Positions 56,231-64,000 of a stretch of 64,000 bases of DNA are shown in pieces. The translations under genes were made by a program, and so were the position numbers. Every line of letters begins with the position of its first letter. The stretch's first letter is position 1. Origin of the DNA: Malania oleifera (lineage: Eukaryota; Streptophyta; Magnoliopsida; Santalales; Ximeniaceae); assembly GCF_029873635.1 (NCBI RefSeq), contig NC_080426.1:54512093-54576092 (forward strand). The letters are read 5' to 3'. The notes below the pieces were generated by a model, which had not been told where the DNA came from, did not search any database, and saw nothing but the letters and a program-made list of their open reading frames with translations.

Positions 56231-58249
56231 TGATGTATTCCCAAGAAGGGGGTGAATGAGAATTTTAAACTTTTTCTCCTAGGTTAAGTAAGATATCAGT
56301 ATTATTTCACATCCTTGGGTCTTTCTAAGCAATCCCAAATGCGCAGATAAGATTAATATGCAGAAAGTAAATCTTGTGCAGCATTCACAATATAACATAC
56401 ACGTGCAGTAAATAAATTTACGAAAAAATAAATGCTCGGATGATATGTTATCAATGTTTGGCCAATACTGCTTATGGCCCCATCTTGGCTCACAAACACA
56501 AAGATTACTACTATTTCTCATTTAACAGGTTGAGTGACACTAGTTAAAACCAAGTCAATTAGCAGGGATGATATCAACCCAAACACACCTTAACAAAATG
56601 GTGCACCTAACTTTCCTAATTGAGTCAAATCCAATCTGAGACTATTAACCTGGGCTAGTTTCCCTTTTCAGGACCTTTCCTAGAATACAATAATGAAATA
56701 CAAGTTTTTTCGTACAATCAAATATGCTTCTGAAACGAAGCAAGTGTATACCAATATGCTCAACCAAATAATGCACTCACATATGATAGGATATCAAACT
56801 CAAGTGAGATTTTGTTAACCAATGTGGTTACTCTCAAATAGGATGTAAATCAATGTGTATATGTGAGAGTGAGGCTTTCGATGTCAAGCCAATATGCTTG
56901 TAATGTGATTAATCATAAGCTTTCTATAACCCTAACAAATATCTCAAGCAATATTTCTCAAATATCAAGCACACAGTAGATAGCAGTGTTTTCAATCTTG
57001 CTAAAAATGTTTTCATCAAAGCACAAATCAAGCTTATGAAAACTTGCAATGAGGATGCAAGATCATAAGCCACACAAGGGTTTTTCCCAATCAAATATTT
57101 ATGAATGAAATATTATGGGAAAAACCTTAACTAACTCTCCAAAAATCAACACATAATCAAATATAACAAGGGAGAGTTTAGCTTATACAAAGAGTATGAA
57201 GAACACTACCTTCTCTCAATATTAATGACTAGATGAGTATAGGAGGTAGATTTTTATAATAGGATTAAAGAGGTATAAAGATATAAAGATTTTGGATAAA
57301 GATATTTTCAAATAATTTTTCCTAATCTCAAATCCTAATTCAAGCTTTATTTTTTGCAAATGAAGGGCTATATATAGAACTTGGAAAAAATATAGCCGTT
57401 GGGGACACGTTGGGTATTTTTGAAAAAGATTGAGTAAGTTTAATTAAAGTTGACCTCATTTAACTCTCAGTAAAAATTCAACAACCCGAGAGGCTCGGTC
57501 AACGGAACTTTAGGTTCGATTGCCCGTAATGTCCAGTTCGGTTGACCATGGAAAAATTGAACTAAAAGTATGGTCAACCATCTTGAGGGTTTCAAAGGTG
57601 ATTCTCCAAATTCACGCGGTTTGGTCGACTAGGTCATTTTGAACTAGGAGGTTCGGTCGATTGGGTGGTTGGCATTTCCCACATGGGGGTTCGGTCGACT
57701 AGGGCATTGCTTATATACTTTCGGTCGGTCAATTAAGCGGTCAAATTATTGACCCAGGGAGGTTCGGTCGACTAGGTCATGCCTATATACTTTTGGTCGG
57801 TCGATCGAGCGGTCAACATGTTGACCTAGTTGTGGTTCGGTCGATCGAGGATCTCAGTGTAACTGAGTTCAATCGACTGAACAAGCAAATTTCGGCATTT
57901 TCGGTTCTTTTCTTTTTAAAGTGTTGTCCATATTCATATGATGATTAATTTAATTTTAATTGGGAACTCATTTATATATGCATGGGGAACCTAAGGTCAT
58001 TCTAGGTCTTTTTGAGCTTAAACCCTATCATGCATGATATGCATTAATTATTACAAACCATAATGCCTTAAATATTACAGACCCAATTAAAATAGAAATA
58101 CAACAGATAAATATTTCGGGTCTCTATTTTCTTCAAGTCCATGTGCATCATATAGAAAGCTCCAATTGATCTTGCACACAAACTCATCCAACATTTAGTA
58201 CCAAGGTATTTGTCATAATCAAAATAGGATTTGACCTATAAGGACAACA
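56231..58249 (-). mobile_element. 3' LTR of a minus-strand SIRE-like element
   Basis: The minus strand starts TGTTGTCCTTATAGG (58249) and ends CTTGGGAATACATCA (56231), 2019 bp. The motif array lies at 57490-57870 and the conserved block at 56446-56545. A purine tract AAAAAGAGGGAGAT precedes it (58250-58264), so it is a 3' LTR rather than a solo LTR. Confidence 0.8.
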
Positions 58250-59017
58250 ATCTCCCTCTTTTTGATGATGACAAATACCTTATGCAAAAGTGGGTACAGC
58301 CAAGAAAGGCTCCCCCTAAACTTATGCATAAGGGAAATGTAAAGATTTTAAAAGTTCAAACACATTTTCCTAAGGTGGTACCCAATTTTGCCTAACTTCT
58401 CCCCCTTTTGGCAATAGCAAAAAGGGCTAAGAAATATAGCATGAAGGCAACAATCATTTAGATACAAAAGATAAATTAGGAAGATTTCTGAAAATTTTGG
58501 TAGCATGCCATTTGAAAATAGAGCATTTCCCAAGATAAATTTGTACCTAAGTGACCTGTTTGAGTTCAAATTTTCAGTTATCCATAACAATCAACTCAAA
58601 CAGTCCAATGTGATCAATAATTATTACTTTCAGCATCTAAAAAGATAATATATTCATGCAACACACAATGAATGACAAAGTATGAAATATAGCAATTAAA
58701 CACAAAAAACAATACAAGTGGTTATTAAAATAACTCAAATGACATGAAAACAAGGTTTAGACCATAAATATACACAAACCATTGTAGTTGAAAACTTATC
58801 ATAAGACTCGTTAAAGATTTGAGTATAATACACATGGCATATGATAACAGGTAGAGGGTTTGAGTACAAACATAGTCTAACAAGTTCGCATGCATTTTCA
58901 TATGAAGTTGTCGAACAAGTTATGCAATTTAGAATCATATATATATTGATAGGGCAAGATATAAAGGGTTTTTGATTTGAAAGAATTTCTTTCCAATTAC
59001 CAAAAATATATGTAAAT

Positions 59018-59063
<46 letters not shown>

Positions 59064-60488
59064 AATATACGAATATATATTAACTGTATGATATTATCAA
59101 GAAATACTAGGGGTACTTGTTGAAAAGGAAACCTTAAAGATCATGCAAGCAATAATTTTTTGGTTTAGCATTTTAAGCATATGGCAAACAGATGATAGTG
59201 GCAAAATAGTCATATATTAATTTAAGATGTTTAGGAAAACATTTCATTTAAGCATATGCCATAGTGATGTTCAACAAACATCTAAGCTGAGAATATTGGA
59301 AAGTATAGCATGATAGGAATTTTACGTTTAGATACACCCCCTTTTGATTTGAATTATAAAGTAGATGAAATAAGCTACTTATACTAATCAAGATCAATTT
59401 TACAAAGTATGTCAAAAGTATAAGCCATTAATTTTAAATCCCTTAAAATAAATATACTGGTAAGGATTAATTTACTCTTCTATGCAACCAGTATAGCTAT
59501 CCCTATGGATTACACATGCAAGACAAAAGATATATCAAGGCATGGAATGATACTCATAACCTCGAGCAAGTCCATTAAGATCTTTTCCTAGGGATGGAGC
59601 TAAGCTCCTCTAAATGCCTAATGATTATGCTAAGATGGAGATTAATTTTCATCTAGCTTTCACTCATCCTTTCAAAATGTTTTAACTTGTATTTCATTAT
59701 AATCATCAATGAACTTGTTTATTTAAAATATATATATATTTTTCAAAATTTCAGCAGCATTTTATCTAAAAATGTGATTTATCCCATAAAGAACCTGCCA
59801 ATTACAAAACATTTAAATAGCAGTTCTAGATGATTCAAATTAAAAATGAGCCAAGTGCAGACATTTTAAAATCCAAAAATAGATTTTTCATGCACATCTA
59901 ATATCATTTTAGAAAACACTTTAATGTTTTTGGGAAAATGTCTACCAATAATCCGACAACATGTCGTCTGTAGATAGGACATTTTCCAAATTAACCTGCA
60001 CAAGAAGATTCTCAAACAGACAGTATATCACAAGTTTAGAGCATGCAAGAACCTAACTATCAACCAGCATGCAATTTCACATCCACTACATCTGCCATGT
60101 AGGAGGCATTCTAAACTAAACATGCAACCAGGTAGTCAACAATTTATATACATATACCATTCATTATAAAATATTTATGAAAAGAACAGAGAATAGCAAT
60201 CGGATATATATATATATATATATATATAATAACATGATCATGGGAGCATATAGAACACATCAATAATGAACAACCAATGCTCCCCCTCAGCCAATAAATA
60301 CTGATAAATATAAGTAACTGCAAATGACCAAACTATCGGCAGAAACCAAAATGGATAGTGGGTGTAAGTATGGTGTAGTCAGTAAAAGAGAAATAAAAGT
60401 AATGTAAGCAGATTATAGATATAGACCATAGAATAATAAGAATAATAATAATAATGATCTCTGATCCTGCAGGGTGCTCTCCTGGTGT
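58250..60488 (-). mobile_element. Internal 3' non-coding region of the minus-strand SIRE-like element
   Basis: The inverse of the internal region at 20563-22739 and 25017-25559: (AG)GGGGGAG motifs (plus-strand CTCCCCC near 58309, 58399, 60280), and a shared block at 59925-60130. The region 58850-58990 matches 22600-22735. (AT)n lies at 59019-59058 and 60203-60228. No pol. Confidence 0.7.
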
Positions 60489-61733
60489 CTATATGTCACC
60501 TCCATCATCAGCGCCATCGCCTATATCTAGGTCAAAGTCCATTGTCATCTGATATCTATCATCCTACAACTCATGGATGCGGTCATTTATCTCACTAAAA
60601 TTAACAACAATGACCCTCTCTAGTTCCTTATACTTATTCTTTAAAGAGATAAAGAACTCCCTGAACTCATCCCGAAAAGATGAGTACTGATCACTGGATG
60701 ACAAAGTCATGTCCCTCAGCCCCTTGATGTTAGACTGAATGGACTGAGTAACTTGATGCTGCGAATCTTTGTACTGTGCAAATGAGTCCGTAAAACCGGT
60801 GATGGCGGCCATCATATCAGCATTCGTCAGTTGCGCAGGCTGTGGAGGCATCTCCTATGGGGCCTCCTCCTGAGCTGCTGCTCCCCTAGCAACTATGGGC
60901 AACCACATGTTGCCGACTAACTCATACCCCATCAACCTCAGGGTAATTGAGGAGAACATATTTGCACCCCTCCTTCTCTTTAGTATGGCCACATTTTATC
61001 GGGTGACTCCCATCGCAAGGAATAGTCTATTCAAAATTCGCTCATATGGCATAATAATCCTTCGCCTAATCGTCTTAGCCCTCATCCAACGTATCATCAA
61101 ACTGGGCAGATCAAGTTTCTTTCTTGCAAACATAAACCACATAACAATACAGTCGAGGAAAGAAACATGCACCCTAGATCCTGCCTTAGGCAAGTTATTG
61201 TATGTGATCAGGTGGTGAACTATTTTGGCCTCTAAGGTAAATGATCTATAGTTTGGCGGGTGATTTAGACTAGCAACAAGTGGATCAATCATAGTTAGGT
61301 TTGCAGAAGTCTCAATAGTGAACTCCTGTTCATTTATTCAGGAGGTCATTGAGTCAAGGCACTCAAAATCACCTCGCCCTATATCCAGAATATTTGATAA
61401 ATATTTAGCGACGAATCTAATATCAGTCTGCAAAACCCTAGTGTAATATCCATTCTCATCATTGCCTAAGTTGGCGTAAAATAACCTAACATATATGGGA
61501 TAGTGTTCGCTAGGATGATATGTGATAAATGATCTCCACCCCTAATATCAAAACATGTCCATAATGTTGTTAAAATGCTGTTCCATAAACTGAAGATCGA
61601 GAATTTTACCCAGTATAACTTCCTTGGAGTGAAACTCCCTCACATATCTGATCCTGGCATGCTCTAACAAAAACTAGTTGTCCTTAGCGTAGGCGACATC
61701 CTGAGCATCAATACGCTCATTTGGTTGTGCCAT
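60489..61733 (-). pseudogene. Degenerate ORF resembling the putative plant transposon protein domain (PF20167-like)
   Basis: From ATG 61733 (MAQPNERIDAQDVAYAKDN) one frame continues with a few stops (TAG at codon 20, TGA and TAG near 61560, TGA near 61340, TAG near 60844) to 60489. The middle part has the arrangement I recall from this domain: HLITYNNLPKAGSRVHVSFL, DCIVMWFMFARKKLDLPSLM and IIMPYERILNRLF. A Q-rich, then coiled-coil-like C-terminal part follows (FREFFISLKNKYKELERVIV), with a D/G-rich end. Such ORFs occur near plant Gypsy and Copia elements; their function is unknown. Here it lies downstream of a Copia gag, on the same strand, with a TATA box 120-130 bases before its ATG. The family assignment is from memory and needs a profile search. 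Confidence 0.55.
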
Positions 61734-62100
61734 GGATGTTGATGGAAGTGGTTTTGGTGCTGGATTGAGAATATAGGGTAATATTCAAGGAAACAGTGGA
61801 GGAGCTTTGAATTGTTTTGGTGAAAATGAGCTTGTTTACACGAGAAATATATATAGACCCGCGAGGTTCGGTCGACTAACGTTTCATATTCTTCACAAAA
61901 CACTCTTGTTAAGTCGACCAAGAGAATTTTGACCTGGAATGGATGGTCGACTGAAGAGGAGTTCGGTTTCTAGTTTAGTTGACCGAAGTTCATCAATTTA
62001 AAAGTGGTTGGTCAATTGAAGAGTCAAATTTTTCTGTATAGTCGACTGAAGAGGATAGTTCATATGTGGATGGTCAACCGAACTCAGTCAACTTTTCAAT
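61734..62100 (-). promoter_or_regulatory. Promoter-like module with GTCGAC-type motifs and TATA box
   Basis: On the minus strand five or six motifs (GTCGACTGAA, GGTCGACTGAA, GTCGACCAAG and decayed forms; about 61868-62090) precede GGGTCTATATATATTTCTC (about 61846-61862), about 115-130 bases before the ATG of the downstream ORF. This is the layout of the U3/TATA part of the family LTRs, but the roughly 1.2 kb that follows TATA in those LTRs is absent. Confidence 0.5.
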
Positions 62101-63262
62101 TTTCACCAAATTTTGACCTAAACTCTTCTTTAAGGGCAACACATAACTTTTCCACTTAGGAGGGGGATCAACTTTGAGGTCTTCTAAGTTTAATTACCTC
62201 GCACGCTGTCGGTTAGATCTACCCCACCAAGTCTTATCCAATGGTTTAGTTTGATTTCCTCCTCCCTCTCTTTATGAGGAACTAGCTACTAAGATTACCC
62301 ACATCATTTCCTTAAGGCTCTTGCACTTTTACATAAATAAGCAGAGCCAATGTGTCCTTGGTACAAATTATGTGCATACAAACATGTTTACTTATTTTTT
62401 CTGTTTTGTTCAGAAGAGACATTTGAGTTTTATAACTGTGGGATTTGAAATATGAACCCTTTTTCAAAGATTTATTTCTTTTGATTCCTAAGGGTTTATC
62501 ATTCTCTATTTCTTCCTTTAAATAGATAATTTTCAATATTTTCTTGATCTTTTTCTTTTTTAAGGTGGCATGATATTTTCTTAGATCTTTTAATTATTTT
62601 TCCAACCTTCTATTTTTATTTTTCAAAGATATTTTATGTTTAGATACTTTAGCTAGAAGCTTATGCATTTTACATAAAACATTTTTCTAATTTATCATTC
62701 AAAACCATGCTTCCATCACCAAACTCACCACATGATTCATTACAAAATTTAACACAATCATTACATGAATCATTGCATGTGGCATTTATAGTATCATCAC
62801 AAGATTAGACATATGATTCAATGCATGATACAATACGACATTTAGCACAAGAATCATCAGTATATGCATTACCATCAAAGCAATCATTAGAGACAATTGC
62901 TGATTCAATATATGATATATCATAGGCTTTAGCATAAGAAATATCACATGCATTATTGAAAAAATCAGTGAATGAGGTAGAGTCAGAATCATATACCTCA
63001 TTGTCTACCAATGCAATTTGATCATGATTGTGGCTCGTAACATTTGGAGTGGTAGTCTCCATTTCTTGGGTCACTTGATACTTCCTTTTGAGCTCAACAT
63101 AGATTTCTTGTGCACTTTTACAGGCCACAAACTCAAGCAAGATATCATAATCTAAAGAGCAATATAACAAGTCCATGATGTGTGAATTTGCAAGCATAAC
63201 ATTACTATCATTTTCAACTGCAAGTGTGCAAATTCCTTTATCAATCACCTACCAAACCCTCC
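62101..63262 (-). pseudogene. Degenerate gag of the minus-strand SIRE-like element
   Basis: The minus strand holds the same gag type as 12981-13966. One open piece (63248-62805) has LLYCSLDYDILLEFVACKSA and EIYVELKRKYQVTQE, then a stretch rich in D, S, C and Y (SCIESYV). A K-rich piece (62536-62312) ends in a zinc-knuckle remnant (KDTLALLIYVK, aligned to ERKGHTWFFCR-type sequence). A C-terminal tail follows to about 62101. The N-terminal end is lost at 63262, where a plus-strand Gypsy sequence starts, so LTR, primer site and start codon are missing. Confidence 0.65.
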
Positions 63263-63472
63263 AGTTCATAGAGACAGGACTTCCGTGGTAGTTTCTATGT
63301 TTTTCCTGGGGTGATGATTTCAGGAAAACCATAGTAAGCTATTGTTAGGTTATGTTTCTAGAATGTAGGACTAGGGATTAGAAATAAGTCGTGAGTGTTA
63401 AGATAAGAGGTTAGGTTAAGTGGGTAAATTATAAGGATAGGAATACTGAGTTGCAATTGTTATTTTTCAGGA
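63263..63472 (+). mobile_element. Leader of a Tekay/Del-like Gypsy element, 5'-truncated
   Basis: Resembles the leader at 16900-17171 (AGACGGAAATCTCTT and AGACAGGACTTCCGT positions; GGTTTCAGAAAATCACGG versus GATTTCAGGAAAACCATAG). No LTR or primer site precedes it, so the element is cut at the junction with the minus-strand gag. Confidence 0.5.
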
Positions 63473-64000
63473 TGGATCCACGAGGAAGTAGTGCCCATGC
63501 GAGTGGCAATGATGGAGCAAGGTCATTAGGTGTAGGTAAGACTGACTTTGACACGGTATTGCGTAGTGTGGCTTAGCAGTGTTATAGCTGAGATTGCTAG
63601 GAGCTCCAGGAAGCAGGGTGGTCCGCCGGTAGGCCTTGGGTGCACTATCGAGAAGTTTACAAAGATGAGTCCTCCGGCCTTTTCAGGAGGAGTCGATCCT
63701 ACAGTCACTGAGAACTGGATGCAGGAGACTAAGAAAGTTTTGGCAGGGCTACAGTGTACGAAAGAACAAAAAGTCCTCTTCGCCACCTATACACTAATAG
63801 GAGAGGCCGAGAGGTGGTGGACTGTGGTGAGACTGTTAGAGCAGCAGAGGGGGACTCCGATAGCCATGACATGGGACCGATTTAAAGAATTGTTCTTTGA
63901 TAGATATTTTCTAGCTACTGTCAGGGAGGCTAAAGTATAAGAGTTCCTGAGTTTGAAGCAGGGACAGCTATCCATCCAACTGTATGCAGTGCGTTTCATC
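63473..64000 (+). pseudogene. Gag of a Tekay/Del-like Gypsy element, running off the right edge
   Basis: ATG 63473 begins MDPRGSSAHASGNDG. After a frame disruption around 63560-63600 (a stop in VA-TAG-QC) the core is well preserved in the frame ending at 63940. FTKMSPPAFSGGVDPTVTEN is followed by WMQETKKVLAGLQCTKEQKV, LFATYTLIGEAERWW and TWDRFKELFFDRYF, the retrotransposon-gag (PF03732-type) pattern. A stop at 63938-63940 replaces a conserved residue before EFLSLKQGQLSIQLYAVRF, which continues to the edge. The rest of the element lies outside the window. It is closely related to the decayed gag at 17172-18245. Confidence 0.85.

Overview
This window is nuclear DNA of a flowering plant, most likely a eudicot (species not identifiable from sequence alone). 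It is AT-rich and built almost entirely of nested, decayed LTR retrotransposons. These have plant-type primer sites complementary to initiator tRNA-Met and gag/pol remnants of plant Copia and Gypsy lineages. I find one intact host gene, hidden in three short exons: a CAPRICE/TRIPTYCHON-type single-repeat (R3) MYB on the minus strand at 39053-40715. It is a candidate repressor of epidermal hair fate. A tRNA-derived SINE with a perfect 14-bp target duplication sits in its second intron.

Layout. 1-5318: three Tekay/Del-like Gypsy LTRs, one inserted in another in opposite orientation. 5319-9778: a partial Copia LTR split by a 2.7-kb solo Gypsy LTR. 9779-27759: a SIRE-like, gag-only Copia retrotransposon in a tandem LTR arrangement; it carries a nested gag-only Gypsy element (14752-20557, TSD CTAAT) and a nested solo LTR (22740-25016, TSD ATGCT). 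27760-37062: another Copia LTR, split by an Athila-like Gypsy element (28839-36013, TSD GTTTG). 37063-38429: the 3' end of a Copia element whose polymerase is cut at its catalytic motif. 38430-42138: host DNA with the MYB gene. 42139-47470: a very long Tat/Ogre-type LTR rich in tandem repeats. 47471-53690: LTR fragments, then a Copia element (LTR, primer site, leader, start of gag) interrupted by a minus-strand solo LTR. 53691-56230: a minus-strand, gag-only Copia relative. 56231-63262: a minus-strand SIRE-like element with gag, a promoter-like module and a transposon-type ORF. 63263-64000: leader and gag of a Gypsy element running off the right edge.

No retroelement here looks autonomous. 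The gag frames carry stops and frameshifts, and polymerase is absent or reduced to a fragment. The most notable non-gene signals are: (i) arrays of 12-bp palindromes centred on GTCGAC upstream of the TATA boxes in both Copia and Gypsy LTRs; (ii) a block shared by all seven SIRE-like LTRs; (iii) duplicated hairpins in the Gypsy LTRs; and (iv) TATA-bearing modules just downstream of gag in two elements. Boundaries were read by eye from matches between copies, TG/CA ends, primer sites, purine tracts and target duplications; no alignment or database search was run.
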